Assembly (NCBI GenBank): GCA_964518725.1
Contig: CAZFKP010000004.1
Location: 1-64,000 of the forward strand
Source: JANRKF01 sp964518725
Lineage (GTDB): Bacteria; Pseudomonadota; Alphaproteobacteria; Rickettsiales; SXRF01
Length of the DNA stretch: 64,000 bases
Reading direction: 5' to 3'
Below the pieces are notes generated by a model. The model saw nothing but the letters and a program-made list of their open reading frames with translations. It made no database searches and was not told the origin of the DNA. A program made the translations under genes and the position numbers. Below are positions 45,602 to 55,661 of the stretch, one piece after another; within the stretch, counting starts at the first letter, position 1; each line of letters starts with the position of its first letter.

Positions 45602-46288
45602 TCATCGCTGCACCACCGCCGCAAGGGCGGTGTTGATATCGTCAACCATGTACCGAAGGCCGTCACTGGTAAACACCTCGTTCACGCCCATTTTTTTGTA
45701 ATCCCGCTGATCGTTGTCCGCGCATACGACAAATAGTTTGCGGTCTGGCTTATGTTGCTTGGCCTGGGTGATGTAGTGGAGGACAGTTTCAGCATCCAGC
45801 GCCCGCGCATCGATTACTATAACATCTGCGGAAACTGAGTTTCCCCGGAATGATGCCTTAGAGGTATTGTACTTCACGGCTCCCTCTACACCTTCCAATC
45901 GCAGATTGCCAACGCTTGTCGATAGGCCATACATGTAGAGTACGGAACCCTTCTTTTCTTTCACCGTCGGCGCCCACCCGTTTTCTTGAGGCACATCTTC
46001 GGGCAAGGCCGCGACAACAGTGTGGCTGACCACACTCATCTGATCCCAAGATTCGAGCAAACCTGGCACATATTTACTCACACGCGCTCTTGCCACCACC
46101 CGCTGGGAATCTTCGGGACTACTTTGCAGCAATCGCTCCAGAACAGCATCGGCATAAACATAGTACGTATCCCCGATTTTTTCGTGCCTCAATGCACCAC
46201 TCTCACACAACCTTGCAACTTTATGGGGCTCACATTCCAAAATGTTTGCAGCCTGTGTGATGGTGAGTATGGTGGCGCGTTGCGTCAA
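45602..46288 (-). CDS. HTH protein with a receiver-like C-terminal domain
   Basis: 228 aa. The N-terminal 55 residues (ILTITQAANILECEPHKVARLCESGALRHEKIGDTYYVYADAV) are an excisionase/MerR-like helix-turn-helix of the HTH_17 type. The C-terminal 80 residues look like a response-regulator fold without the phosphorylation pocket: VIVIDARALDAETVLHYI, KLFVVCADND, then GVNEVFTSDG. The middle part is unrecognised. It sits 9 bp after the ntrX stop codon, on the same strand, so it could be transcribed with ntrX. No family name can be given. Confidence 0.6.
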   Translation of the reverse strand: MTQRATILTITQAANILECEPHKVARLCESGALRHEKIGDTYYVYADAVLERLLQSSPEDSQRVVARARVSKYVPGLLESWDQMSVVSHTVVAALPEDVPQENGWAPTVKEKKGSVLYMYGLSTSVGNLRLEGVEGAVKYNTSKASFRGNSVSADVIVIDARALDAETVLHYITQAKQHKPDRKLFVVCADNDQRDYKKMGVNEVFTSDGLRYMVDDINTALAAVVQR

Positions 46289-46297
46289 GAAACCCGC

Positions 46298-47683
46298 CTA
46301 CGCCGCATCGCCAGAATGCAGGCCGAGCATTTTGAGTTTGCGGTGAAGCGCGCTGCGTTCCATGCCGACGAAGCTTGAGGTTTTGGAAATATTGCCGCCG
46401 AACCGGTCGATTTGCGCGGCGAGATATTGCTTCTCGAACAACTCCCGGGCTTCGCGCAGCGCCATCGACATGATATCGGCGTTGGTTTCCGGGCGCGAAA
46501 GAATCGGGTTCGAGGTCAGGATTTCGGGCGGCAACTCCTCAGCGCGGATCGCATCTTTCCCTGCGGCCGCCATAATCAGCAGCCACTCCATCATATTACG
46601 CAGCTGGCGCACATTACCCGGCCAGCCATAGCTTTGCAGCATCGCCATCGCTTCGGCGGAAAGCTCGCGCACCTGCACACCGGCAGCGTCAGCGGCACGC
46701 TTCAGGAAGTGGCGGCAAAGATCCGGGATATCTTCGCGGCGATCACGAAGGCTCGGCAACCGGATCGGCACCACGTTCAGGCGGTAATATAAATCCTCGC
46801 GGAAGCGGCCGGCGGCAATTTCCTGTTCGAGCTCGCGGTTGCTGGCGGCAATCACCCGCACATCCACTTCCACCTGCTTGTTGCCGCGCACGCGGGTAAA
46901 TTTCTGTTCCTGCAACGCCCGCAATACTTTGCCTTGCGTTTCCAGCGGCATGTCGGCGACTTCATCGATATAGAGCGTGCCATTATGCGCCCGCTCGAAC
47001 AGGCCGAGTTTCTCGGCACCGCCGGTGGGGTTGCTATCTTCGATGCCGAACAGCTCGGCTTCCACCCGGTCGGGCGTAAGTCCCGCCGCATTCATCACCA
47101 CGAACTGGCCGCTGGCGCGCGCCGATTTGGCATGAATCAGCCGCGCCACCATTTCCTTGCCGGTACCCGGAGCACCGGTAATCAGGACGCGGCTCGACGT
47201 TGGGGCAACTTTATCAATGGTCGTGCGAACCTGCTGCACACCCGACGAGTTGCCGTTAATCTGCATTTCATAGGTGCCACGGGTTTTGAGCTCCATGTTC
47301 TCGGCTTTGAGCTGATAGTGTTCGAGCGCGCGGGCGACCACCAGCAGCAACCGATCTTCCTTGAAAGGTTTCTCGATAAAATCGTAGGCTCCCATTTTGA
47401 TCGACGAAACGGCGGTTTCGATATTGCCATGGCCGGAAATCATGACAACCGGCAGCAGCGGGTATTTTTTCTGCACCATTTCGAGGATACCAAGGCCATC
47501 CTGCTCGCTGCCTTGCAGCCATATATCAAGAATAAGGGCGGAGGGTACGCGCTGGGCGATCGCCTTGAAGGCTTCGTCGCTGTTAGAAGCGGTGCGGGTG
47601 TTGTATTTAGCATCTCCCAGAATGTCGGCAATCAGGCCACGAATATCGGCTTCGTCGTCTACAATCAAAATATCTGCGGTCAT
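46298..47683 (-). CDS. ntrX: Response regulator NtrX
   Basis: 461 aa. The receiver domain has the phosphoacceptor Asp near residue 53 (ALILDIWLQG). The AAA+ domain has Walker A ITGAPGTGKEMVARL near 168 and LYIDEVADMP near 235. The GAFTGA loop that contacts sigma-54 is replaced by IEDSNPTGGAEK, the usual state of alphaproteobacterial NtrX. A Fis-type HTH (ISKTSSFVGMERSALHRKL) ends the protein. It partners with the sensor NtrY in nitrogen, redox or envelope control. It is last in the ntr unit, 51 bp after ntrY. Confidence 0.93.
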   Translation of the reverse strand: MTADILIVDDEADIRGLIADILGDAKYNTRTASNSDEAFKAIAQRVPSALILDIWLQGSEQDGLGILEMVQKKYPLLPVVMISGHGNIETAVSSIKMGAYDFIEKPFKEDRLLLVVARALEHYQLKAENMELKTRGTYEMQINGNSSGVQQVRTTIDKVAPTSSRVLITGAPGTGKEMVARLIHAKSARASGQFVVMNAAGLTPDRVEAELFGIEDSNPTGGAEKLGLFERAHNGTLYIDEVADMPLETQGKVLRALQEQKFTRVRGNKQVEVDVRVIAASNRELEQEIAAGRFREDLYYRLNVVPIRLPSLRDRREDIPDLCRHFLKRAADAAGVQVRELSAEAMAMLQSYGWPGNVRQLRNMMEWLLIMAAAGKDAIRAEELPPEILTSNPILSRPETNADIMSMALREARELFEKQYLAAQIDRFGGNISKTSSFVGMERSALHRKLKMLGLHSGDAA

Positions 47684-47734
47684 GGGGTGATGTACCTGTG
47701 CTGATGGGGTGACATATGGTGCATATATATCACA

Positions 47735-49873
47735 TTAACGCGAAAAGGAAAGCGTAACTTTTGCGCCACAGTCAGGATTATTTTCTATGAATAACAATCC
47801 ATTATGGTCATCGACGATTTTCTTGACGATGGCAAGCCCAAGCCCGGTGCCCTTGCTGCGGGTCGTGACATACGGCTCCAGCATTTTACCCGCGTCGTCA
47901 TCCGGAAAACCGATGCCATTATCTTTAACCAAAAGCAGGATGGTGCCGTTTTCCTGCCTCAATTCGACATGGATTCTCCCCTGCTCTGCCGGATCCGGGC
48001 GCGATTCAATGGATTCCGCTGCATTTTTGACCAGGTTTGTCAGCACCTGGGTCATTTGCCGCTCGTCACACTCAAACGGCACCCCACCTTGCGGTAATTG
48101 CAACTCCAGTGCAATAGTTGGGAATGCCACTTGTGAAGAAAACACGGATTTCCGCACGATCGAGGCCAGATCTTCCGTGACAAACCGCGCGGTCGGCATC
48201 CGTGCGAAGGCGACGAATTCTTCCACCATCCTGCCGATATCGCCGACATGCTTGGTGATGGTATCGAGGTACCGCGTATAGTTTTCCGAATCCTCGGTGA
48301 TGAATTTCATGTATTTTTTCTTGAGTCGTTCGGCAGAGAGCTGGATCGGGGTGAGTGGATTCTTAATCTCATGCGCCACCCGCCGCGCCACATCCGCCCA
48401 CGCGGCATTACGCTGCGCGGAAACCAGCAGCGTAATGTCGTCAAACGTCACAATATAGCCCTCAAGCTGGCCGTCTTTTTTCTCCGCCGTTACCCGCACA
48501 TGCAGGGTCAGGTTCTTTTCGCCATTGGCGAGGTTGATGGTGCTTTGCGCGACCTCGCCCTGAAGCGTTTCGGCCTCAGCCAGCAGATCGCCAATACCAG
48601 GCAGCCATTCTGCAATCGGTTTCTCACCGGAAAGGACAAGATCGATCTTAGTGAAAATCGCTACCGACGAACGGTTGATGAGTTTGATGTTACGGTCGGC
48701 ATTCAGCGCAATCACCCCGGCAGATACCCCGGAAAGCACCGCCTCCGAAAAGCGGCGACGTTCATCGAGCTGACGGTTGGCAAGGATCAGTTCACCGCGC
48801 TGAGATTCCAATTGTTCGGTCATGCGATTGAAGGTGCGCGCCAGGCTGCCCATTTCGTCATTGCCGATGTCGTCGGTCACCCGCGCACCATAATCGCCGC
48901 CGCGCACCCGCTCCGCCACCTGCATAAGCCGCGCAATCGGCGTGGTGAGCTTGGAAGCGAACGCCATGCCATACCAGATGGCGGTCAGAAGCAGCAGCAT
49001 GGCAAGTGCGATGAACACCAGGGAAAAGGCCAGCTGCAAGCGGCCAAGATTGGATTTCAGCGCCCGGTATTCGGTCACCGCCCCTTGCGTCGCATCCATG
49101 TGGCCGAGCACCTTGCTGTCGACCAGCCGCCCGATAATCAGGTAGCAATCCGGCAGTGCCGATATCTTAATGAGGGCGCGTATTTTATCGTCGTCGTCGG
49201 TCGAGATGACCACCTCGCCATGGCTGGCACGCTCCAGCGATTCCTGCGGCACGCTTTCAAACGCGAGCGCAAAACTGAGCTTGCCCTGCGCGATGATGCG
49301 GTTGCGGTAAATCACCACCGATTCGGTCAGCACCCGCAACGTCGTCTGGGTAGCCACGAAACGGTTGAACTCCGGCGGATTGGAGAGAGCCATTCCGGCT
49401 ACGGAATTAATATCCTCGGCCATGGCGATCGCATCGCCGCGCACGTTTTCCTTATGCTCATTGAGATACGCCTGCGCCACCGCCAACGATTCCTCGACGG
49501 CCGTTTGCACCCGGTCGTTGAACCATGTCTGGATGCCGAAATTAAAAAACAGCGCGGCGAATATCGACACGACCAGCGTCGGGAAAATCGTCACCATGCT
49601 GAACATCAGCACGACGCGGGTCTGGAGCTTGGAACCGAGCGACCCAACGCGCAGCGATGCCCAGAGCCGGTAAATACGCCGCCCGATCAGCAATATCAGC
49701 AGGCCGATCAACCCGGCGTTCAGCGCCAACACGTTGATGACGCGGCGGGGCTTTAATCCCATCGGCGCGTCGCTGCCGGCAATGGTGAAATAGGTGAGAC
49801 CGGCGGAAATCACCGCCAGCGCAATGATGATAGGCAGCAGGTTGCGGGCGATGATCCCGCGCAACCGGCTCAC
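47735..49873 (-). CDS. ntrY: Sensor histidine kinase NtrY
   Basis: 712 aa. Membrane segments occupy residues 1-115 and about 285-305, enclosing a periplasmic sensing region. A HAMP segment (ARLMQVAERVRGGDYGARVTDD) is followed by a PAS-like region, then the H-box DVARRVAHEIKNPLTPIQLSAERL near 500 and the N and G boxes (VLTNLVKNAAESIES and TTRSKGTGLGLAIVKK). It phosphorylates NtrX. Its start overlaps the ntrC stop by 4 bp. Confidence 0.93.
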   Translation of the reverse strand: MSRLRGIIARNLLPIIIALAVISAGLTYFTIAGSDAPMGLKPRRVINVLALNAGLIGLLILLIGRRIYRLWASLRVGSLGSKLQTRVVLMFSMVTIFPTLVVSIFAALFFNFGIQTWFNDRVQTAVEESLAVAQAYLNEHKENVRGDAIAMAEDINSVAGMALSNPPEFNRFVATQTTLRVLTESVVIYRNRIIAQGKLSFALAFESVPQESLERASHGEVVISTDDDDKIRALIKISALPDCYLIIGRLVDSKVLGHMDATQGAVTEYRALKSNLGRLQLAFSLVFIALAMLLLLTAIWYGMAFASKLTTPIARLMQVAERVRGGDYGARVTDDIGNDEMGSLARTFNRMTEQLESQRGELILANRQLDERRRFSEAVLSGVSAGVIALNADRNIKLINRSSVAIFTKIDLVLSGEKPIAEWLPGIGDLLAEAETLQGEVAQSTINLANGEKNLTLHVRVTAEKKDGQLEGYIVTFDDITLLVSAQRNAAWADVARRVAHEIKNPLTPIQLSAERLKKKYMKFITEDSENYTRYLDTITKHVGDIGRMVEEFVAFARMPTARFVTEDLASIVRKSVFSSQVAFPTIALELQLPQGGVPFECDERQMTQVLTNLVKNAAESIESRPDPAEQGRIHVELRQENGTILLLVKDNGIGFPDDDAGKMLEPYVTTRSKGTGLGLAIVKKIVDDHNGLLFIENNPDCGAKVTLSFSR

Positions 49874-51318
49874 GCGTTATCTCCGGTAAGCTGCTCCACG
49901 TCGATCTGCAGTTCCTGGATTTTTTTCCTAAGCGTGTTGCGGTTGATGCCAAGCACCTGCGCCGCTTTCACCTGGTTGCCGTCGGTGGCAAGCAGGGTCA
50001 TTTCAAGCAGTGGCCGCTCAAGCAACGGCAGGATACGGTCATACAACCCCACAGGCGGCAGCTCCCCCTCGCCATGCGCGCTGAAATAATGCCTCAGGTG
50101 CGAGCGTATGTCCTGCTCCATGGTGGTCGCCTGCGCGCCTTCGGCGCCGTCGCGCCCATGCCGGATATGCTGCGCGACCGCCTGCGCGCTGATCGTATCG
50201 CCGGAGCCAAGCGCCGACAGGCGGTACATCATATGCTCCAGTTCGCGCACGTTGCCCGGCCACGCGTAATCCATCATCATCGCCAGCGCGTCGCCACTCA
50301 GTATTTTAACCGGCAGGCCTTTATCGGATGCTTTCTTCAGGAAAAATTCAGCGAGCGGGCGAATATCTTCCTTGCGTTCACGCAGCGGCGGAATTGACAG
50401 CGGCACCACCTGCAACCGGTAATACAAATCTTCGCGGAAATCGCCCGACTTGACGAGCTGCGCTAGGTCGCGGTGGGTGGCGCAAACAATCCGCACATTG
50501 GTTTTATGCGTCTTGCTGCCACCGACGCTTGAATATTCACCCTGCTGCAGCACACGCAGCAATTTGGTTTGCGCGTCCATCGGCATGTCGCCGATTTCGT
50601 CGAGGAATAGCGTGCCGCCTTCAGCCTGCTCGAACTTGCCGGATTTACGTTGCGCGGCACCGGTGAAGGCACCTTTTTCATAACCGAACAGTTCACTTTC
50701 CACCAGTTCACGCGGAATCGCCGCCATGTTGATGGCAACGAACGCGGCCTGTTTGCGCTTGCCGAGATTGTGCAGCGCGCGGGCGATGAGTTCCTTGCCG
50801 GTGCCCGATTCGCCGATGATGGTGACAGTCAAATCATTGTCGACCAGTCGTGCTATCTGCCGGTAAATATCCTGGACAGCGGGCGACGTGCCGATGAAAT
50901 GTTCCTGGTCATCCGACTTCGCGGCCACCGGCATGGCGGCAGCTTTTTTCTCCAACGATTTTTCAACATGCGCCACCAGCGCATCGAGATCGAACGGCTT
51001 CGGCAAATATTCATAGGCACCGACCTGGTTAGCACGCACGGCCGTCATCAGGGTGTTCTGTGCCGAAATCACAATCACCGGTAATTCAGGACGGATACGC
51101 TGCAAGGCCGGCAGCAAGTCGAGGCCGTCTTTCCCCGCCGCACCCACCGGCATGCGTACGTCGGTAATCACCACATCGCCGTCACCACGCTCGGCGAGCC
51201 GAAGCAGCGCCTCTCCGTCATGCACGGCGACCGGCCGCCAGCCTTTGCGCGTCATCGCATGCGAAAGCACGGTACAGATCGATTTATCGTCATCGGCGAT
51301 AAGGATGGTGGCGGACAT
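49870..51318 (-). CDS. ntrC: Nitrogen regulator NtrC, sigma-54 activator
   Basis: 482 aa. The receiver domain carries Asp near residue 53 (VVITDVRMPVG). The AAA+ domain has GESGTGKELIARAL near 170, the sigma-54 contact loop EKGAFTGAAQ near 220 and LFLDEIGDMP near 240. The Fis-type HTH at the C-terminus is DGNQVKAAQVLGINRNTLRKK. In contrast to NtrX the GAFTGA motif is intact, so this protein can activate sigma-54 promoters. Phosphorylated by NtrB, which is encoded 104 bp upstream. Confidence 0.95.
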   Translation of the reverse strand: MSATILIADDDKSICTVLSHAMTRKGWRPVAVHDGEALLRLAERGDGDVVITDVRMPVGAAGKDGLDLLPALQRIRPELPVIVISAQNTLMTAVRANQVGAYEYLPKPFDLDALVAHVEKSLEKKAAAMPVAAKSDDQEHFIGTSPAVQDIYRQIARLVDNDLTVTIIGESGTGKELIARALHNLGKRKQAAFVAINMAAIPRELVESELFGYEKGAFTGAAQRKSGKFEQAEGGTLFLDEIGDMPMDAQTKLLRVLQQGEYSSVGGSKTHKTNVRIVCATHRDLAQLVKSGDFREDLYYRLQVVPLSIPPLRERKEDIRPLAEFFLKKASDKGLPVKILSGDALAMMMDYAWPGNVRELEHMMYRLSALGSGDTISAQAVAQHIRHGRDGAEGAQATTMEQDIRSHLRHYFSAHGEGELPPVGLYDRILPLLERPLLEMTLLATDGNQVKAAQVLGINRNTLRKKIQELQIDVEQLTGDNA

Positions 51319-51422
51319 GGGGGTGGTTATAGCGTAATTTATGCTGCAACGCCAGATGAATGCTCAAAATTTAGGCAAGTCGATCTATCCTATTGCCTTG
51401 AAAGTATAAACTACCGTGTCAC

Positions 51423-52460
51423 CTATACACAGGGCAGGCGAATCGTGAAGCTGGCGCCGGGATGTTTGTCGGGTTCGTCGCATTCCACCACGGCTCCGAT
51501 ATCGGCGGCGATTTTTGTGACCACAGCAAGCCCAAGCCCGCGGCCTTTCGATTTACTGGATACAAGCGGCTCGAACAGTTTTTTGCGAATATCCTCCGGG
51601 ATGCCGTGGCCGTTATCGGAAATCGTGACCGTAAGCGGCAATTTCTTGTCGGTCATCCGTAGGCCGCTCTGGTAAGAGGTGGAAAGGGTGATGGTCGCAT
51701 TCGGCACATCATGCATCGCTTCCGAAGCGTTCTTGATAATGTTGAGGAAGAGCTGCACCAGCATGTCGCGGTGCGACAGCGCATCGGGCAGTGACGGGTC
51801 GTATTTCTCGACAAATTGCACATGCCCGGCAAACCCGGCCTTGGCGACCCGCATGCTATATTGCAGCACCTCGTGGATATTGAGCGGCACCAGTTCCAAT
51901 TGACGCTCGTCGGAAAAAATTTCCATCTGGTCGAGCAGGTCGCGGATGCGGAGCGTCTCATCGCAGATCAAATCGGCAAGCGGCTGCTCGCTTTCAGCCA
52001 CCGTGCTGCGTAACAATTGCGCGGCACCGCGGATGGACGAGAGCGGGTTTTTCACCTCATGCGCCATCATTGCCGCCATTACCCCGGCGGCACGGGTGAT
52101 TTCCTGTTTCCACGCCGAAGCGGCAGGAGCATGCGGCCGGCCTTTCAAATCCATGGTGAGCAGGATGCCGTCTTCCATCGGAATAATATGCACCGTCACG
52201 CGATATTCCTGCAGGTTGCGTATCAGCGAAAGGTCATGCGCCGTCACCCCCTCGCCACTATCCTCCACCCGCGCCACCAGCGCCGCCAGCACCGGATCCA
52301 CCGCCTGCGGCTTGGCGCCCCAGAATTCCTGCGCGGCTTTGTTCACCGGCTGTAGTTTCCCCGATGACACAATCGCCACCAGGAGCGGAACGGCATCTAG
52401 TAGCCCGGCCTCACGCTGCAATAGCGAGGCATTGGCCAGCTTTGTTAAGGACGAGGTCAT
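51423..52460 (-). CDS. ntrB: Nitrogen sensor kinase NtrB (GlnL)
   Basis: 345 aa from [15 protein letters not shown]; the longer frame runs 34 residues into dusB. A PAS-like N-terminal domain ([18 protein letters not shown]) is followed by the H-box [20 protein letters not shown] near residue 137, with N box [12 protein letters not shown] and G boxes [10 protein letters not shown] and [14 protein letters not shown]. No membrane segment, as usual for NtrB, which is regulated by PII in the cytoplasm. The start lies inside the last 50 bp of dusB, so expression is coupled. Confidence 0.92.
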   Translation of the reverse strand: MTSSLTKLANASLLQREAGLLDAVPLLVAIVSSGKLQPVNKAAQEFWGAKPQAVDPVLAALVARVEDSGEGVTAHDLSLIRNLQEYRVTVHIIPMEDGILLTMDLKGRPHAPAASAWKQEITRAAGVMAAMMAHEVKNPLSSIRGAAQLLRSTVAESEQPLADLICDETLRIRDLLDQMEIFSDERQLELVPLNIHEVLQYSMRVAKAGFAGHVQFVEKYDPSLPDALSHRDMLVQLFLNIIKNASEAMHDVPNATITLSTSYQSGLRMTDKKLPLTVTISDNGHGIPEDIRKKLFEPLVSSKSKGRGLGLAVVTKIAADIGAVVECDEPDKHPGASFTIRLPCV

Positions 52461-53427
52461 AATATTCGGTGATGGCTTGGGTAACGTCGGCGGGGTTAGT
52501 GAGGGTGTTGACTTTCTGGCGGAACGCCGCGGAATCATGTAGGCCAGAGGAATACCAGCCAATATGTTTGCGGGCGACCATCACACCGTTAGCCACGCCA
52601 TAATGCGATAGCATATGGTCATAATGTTCGAGTACCACGTCGCGCTGCACTGTAAGCGGCGGCGCATCCATTTTCTCACCGGTTTTCAGGAAATGGGCAA
52701 GCTGGGAAATAAACCACGGGCGGCCATAGGCTCCGCGCCCCACCATCAGCCCATCCGCGCCGGATTGGGCAAGTGCCATGGCACCGCTTTCAAAATCCAC
52801 AATATCGCCATTGGCAATCACCGGCAGGCTCACCGCCTCTTTCACCGTGCGGATAAAATTCCAGTCGGCGGAACCTTTATACATCTGGCAGCGCGTGCGC
52901 CCATGCACGGTAATCATCTTGATGCCGGTTTCCTCGGCCATCTTGGCGATTTTCGGCGCGTTCAGGCTCGCGTGATCCCAGCCCATCCGCATCTTGAGTG
53001 TCACCGGAACCTTCACCGCCTTCACGACCGCTTCAAGGATTTTACCGGCGAGGCATTCATCGCGCATCAGCGCGGAGCCGGCATAGCTGTTCACCACCTT
53101 CTTCACCGGGCAGCCGAAGTTTATATCAATAATCTGCGCGCCCTTATCCTCGTTCAGCTTGGCGGCTTCGGCCATAATCTCCGGGTCGCAGCCGGCAAGC
53201 TGCATCGCAAACGGAAATTCTTCCGGCAGGAAGCTGGTCATGCGCTGGTTGTTGTGGTTATCAATCAGCATGGCACGGCTGGCGATCATTTCGCTCACCA
53301 CCAGCCCCGCGCCGAAACGCTTCACCAGCCTGCGAAACGGCAAATCCGACACGCCCGTCATCGGCGCGAGGATGACCGGGCTATCAATCGTCACATTGTC
53401 GATCTGGATGGGTTGAAGCGTTGTCAT
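52411..53427 (-). CDS. dusB: tRNA-dihydrouridine synthase DusB (NifR3)
   Basis: 338 aa TIM-barrel flavoprotein. [18 protein letters not shown] at residues 18-35, [20 protein letters not shown] near 100-118 with the catalytic Cys, and [16 protein letters not shown] near 175 are DusB hallmarks. It reduces uridine in the D-loop of tRNA with FMN/NADPH. It heads the dusB-ntrB-ntrC-ntrY-ntrX cluster, a conserved alphaproteobacterial order. Its promoter would lie between 53428 and 53503, shared with the divergent ispDF. Confidence 0.94.
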   Translation of the reverse strand: MTTLQPIQIDNVTIDSPVILAPMTGVSDLPFRRLVKRFGAGLVVSEMIASRAMLIDNHNNQRMTSFLPEEFPFAMQLAGCDPEIMAEAAKLNEDKGAQIIDINFGCPVKKVVNSYAGSALMRDECLAGKILEAVVKAVKVPVTLKMRMGWDHASLNAPKIAKMAEETGIKMITVHGRTRCQMYKGSADWNFIRTVKEAVSLPVIANGDIVDFESGAMALAQSGADGLMVGRGAYGRPWFISQLAHFLKTGEKMDAPPLTVQRDVVLEHYDHMLSHYGVANGVMVARKHIGWYSSGLHDSAAFRQKVNTLTNPADVTQAITEYYDLVLNKAGQCLAIAA

Positions 53428-53503
53428 TTCAATTGTACTCTGGCGCGGTTGCCGTTAAACTCGCGGTTCTTTAACTCATTTTGCAAGAAAATACAAGGCT
53501 TTC

Positions 53504-54688
53504 ATGGCAAATCCGACCATCGCGCTCATTGTCGCCGCCGGAAACAGCGAACGGTTTGGCGGCAGCCTGCCCAAACCCTATCAGGAAATCGGGGGGAAAG
53601 CACTGCTTGCACACACGGTTAGCCAGTTTCTCAGCCATCCGGGCATCGACGGCGTGCGGGTGGTGGTGAAACGCGAGCATCACGGGCTGTACCGCAACGC
53701 CATGCAGGGCATCACCCTGTTCCCGCTGGTGGTCGGCGGGGCAACGCGGCAGGAGTCAGTACGCCTCGGTTTGGAAAGCCTGCAGCACGTCTCGCCCACC
53801 CGCGTGCTGGTGCATGATGCGGCGCGCCCGGGCGTCACCCATGCGCTGATCAGCCGGGTGCTAGCGGCGCTGGAATCGCACGATGCCGTGATCCCGACGC
53901 TTGCCGTCGCCGACACGCTGAAACGGGTCGAGGGTGACATGGTGCGCGCCACTACCGACCGCACCAGCCTGCATGCGGTGCAAACGCCGCAAGGGTTCTC
54001 CTACCCAGCGCTGCTTGCCGTCCACCAGCAACTCGCCGGCCAGTCGTTCACCGACGATGCGGCGCTGTTCGAACATCTCGGGAAACCGGTCGCCCGCGTT
54101 GATGGCGATGCGAATAACTTTAAAATCACCACATCATCGGATATGACTCGTTTTATGGAACAGCTCGCGCAACAATCGGAAACACGCACCGCCATGGGCT
54201 ATGATGTGCATGCACTCAAGCTGCATGACATCGACACGCCGGTGGCCAACCAAACGATCAAAATCGGCGGCATCCAGATTCCTTCCAGCTATTACCTCGA
54301 AGGCCATTCCGATGCCGATGTCGGCCTGCACGCGATCGTCGATGCGATTCTGGGAACGCTTGCCGCCGGGGACATTGGCAGCCATTTTCCGCCCGACGAC
54401 CGGCAGTGGAAAGGTGCTGATTCCGAGCGTTTTCTCCTGCACGCCTTTGAGCTGCTGATGCAACGCGGCGGCGAAATCGTACATCTCGACCTAACGCTCA
54501 TCTGCGAGCGCCCAAAAATTTCGCCACACCGCGAGGCGATGCAGCGCCATATCGCGCAATTGCTGAAACTCCCGAAGGATCGCGTCAGCATCAAGGCCAC
54601 CACCACCGAAAAACTTGGCTTCATCGGGCGCGGTGAAGGCATTGCCGCCCAGGCCGTGGCGACGGTAAGATTGCCGAGGTCGGCATGA
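53504..54688 (+). CDS. ispDF: Bifunctional IspD/IspF isoprenoid enzyme
   Basis: 394 aa. Residues 1-225 are IspD (MEP cytidylyltransferase): ALIVAAGNSERFGGSLPKPY, VGGATRQESVRLGL and VHDAARPGV. Residues 226-394 are IspF (MECDP synthase): MGYDVHAL, GHSDADVGLHAIVDAILGTLAAGDIG with the zinc-binding residues, and ATTTEKLGFIGRGEGI. The fusion is typical of alpha- and epsilonproteobacteria. It supplies two steps of the MEP pathway. The stop overlaps the start of pgpA by 4 bp. Confidence 0.96.
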   Translation: MANPTIALIVAAGNSERFGGSLPKPYQEIGGKALLAHTVSQFLSHPGIDGVRVVVKREHHGLYRNAMQGITLFPLVVGGATRQESVRLGLESLQHVSPTRVLVHDAARPGVTHALISRVLAALESHDAVIPTLAVADTLKRVEGDMVRATTDRTSLHAVQTPQGFSYPALLAVHQQLAGQSFTDDAALFEHLGKPVARVDGDANNFKITTSSDMTRFMEQLAQQSETRTAMGYDVHALKLHDIDTPVANQTIKIGGIQIPSSYYLEGHSDADVGLHAIVDAILGTLAAGDIGSHFPPDDRQWKGADSERFLLHAFELLMQRGGEIVHLDLTLICERPKISPHREAMQRHIAQLLKLPKDRVSIKATTTEKLGFIGRGEGIAAQAVATVRLPRSA

Positions 54689-55182
54689 AACCGTGGGTGT
54701 GGCTGACCGTTAGCTGGTTTGGCGTCAGTGGAAAATTCCCGTTCCTGCGCGGCACGTGGGGCACGCTTGCCACCCTGCCCTTTGCCTTCGCAGTACAATA
54801 TTCCATGGGTGATTTTGCACTCACCATCGCCGGGTGTTTCCTGTTTGCGCTGGGCGTCGTCGCTTCGGATCGTTACGTTGCCGAAACGGGAAAAGAAGAC
54901 CCCGGCGAGATCGTGATCGACGAAGCGGCCGCCATCTGCATGCTGCTCGCGCTGATGCCGTTTTCATGGCAATCCTACCTTACGGGATTTCTGGTATTCC
55001 GCGTGTTCGACGTGGTGAAGCCATGGCCGGTGTCGGTGGCTGATAAGAAAATAAAAGGCGGGTTCGGCGTCATGTTCGACGATGTGCTGGCCGCGCTCTA
55101 CCCGGTCGGCATCATGGCGGCGCTCGCCTCGATCAACCCTCCACTCTACCAGCAGGTCATGGCATGGCTGCAACCGCACTAG
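54685..55182 (+). CDS. pgpA: Phosphatidylglycerophosphatase A
   Basis: 165 aa. SWFGVSGKFPFLRGTWGTLATLPFA near residues 8-32 and DPGEIVIDEAAAICM near 72 are the conserved PgpA regions, and VFDVVKPWPVSVADKKIKGGFGVMFDDVLA near 110-140 carries the catalytic acidic residues. Four membrane segments. It dephosphorylates PGP to phosphatidylglycerol in the inner membrane. It lies between ispDF and cinA with overlaps of 4 and 19 bp. Confidence 0.92.
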   Translation: MKPWVWLTVSWFGVSGKFPFLRGTWGTLATLPFAFAVQYSMGDFALTIAGCFLFALGVVASDRYVAETGKEDPGEIVIDEAAAICMLLALMPFSWQSYLTGFLVFRVFDVVKPWPVSVADKKIKGGFGVMFDDVLAALYPVGIMAALASINPPLYQQVMAWLQPH

Positions 55183-55661
55183 CACAGGAATTGGTAACGC
55201 TGCTCACGGAACGCGGCCTGACCATCACCACCGCTGAATCCTGCACCGGCGGGCTGGTCGCGGCGGCGATCACCGATATTTCCGGCTCATCGGCGGTATT
55301 CGAGCGCGGCATCATCAGCTATGCCAACAGCGCCAAAATGGAATTACTGGGTGTGCGCGAAGCAACCCTTGCCGCGCACGGGGCGGTCAGTGGCGAGGTT
55401 GCACAAGAAATGGCGGAAGGGGCAAGGAAAGAAGCGGGAGCCGATGTCGCGGTGTCGATCACCGGAATCGCCGGCCCGACCGGTGGAACTGCACATAAAC
55501 CGGTCGGGCTGGTCTTTATCGGAGTAGGTACCGCGAACATTACGGGCGCATCGCGTCACCAGTTCAGCGGAAACAGGCAGGAAATCCGGCAGCAGGCTGT
55601 GCTGGCGGCCCTGGAGCGCGTCATTACGACGCTTCGCCTGTCTGGAAATACTCCGATATAA
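55164..55661 (+). CDS. pncC: CinA C-terminal domain protein, NMN amidohydrolase type
   Basis: 165 aa, the length of the stand-alone PncC/CinA C-terminal domain. TTAESCTGGLVAAAITD near residue 20, FERGIISYANSAKMELLGV near 45-62 and SITGIAGPTGGTAHKPVGLVF near 105 are the family motifs. It is thought to deamidate NMN in the pyridine nucleotide salvage cycle. It starts inside the end of pgpA. Its last 38 bases overlap the tail of the convergent small gene at 55624-55896. Confidence 0.88.
   Translation: MAATALAQELVTLLTERGLTITTAESCTGGLVAAAITDISGSSAVFERGIISYANSAKMELLGVREATLAAHGAVSGEVAQEMAEGARKEAGADVAVSITGIAGPTGGTAHKPVGLVFIGVGTANITGASRHQFSGNRQEIRQQAVLAALERVITTLRLSGNTPI

Noticed and set aside
48248..49756. 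502-codon open frame on the plus strand
   Set aside because: Antisense to ntrY, no start signal, composition typical of the complement of an alphaproteobacterial gene.
51319..51422. Single TGTCAC half-site between ntrB and ntrC
   Set aside because: No partner half-site 11 bp away and no -10 at the right distance.
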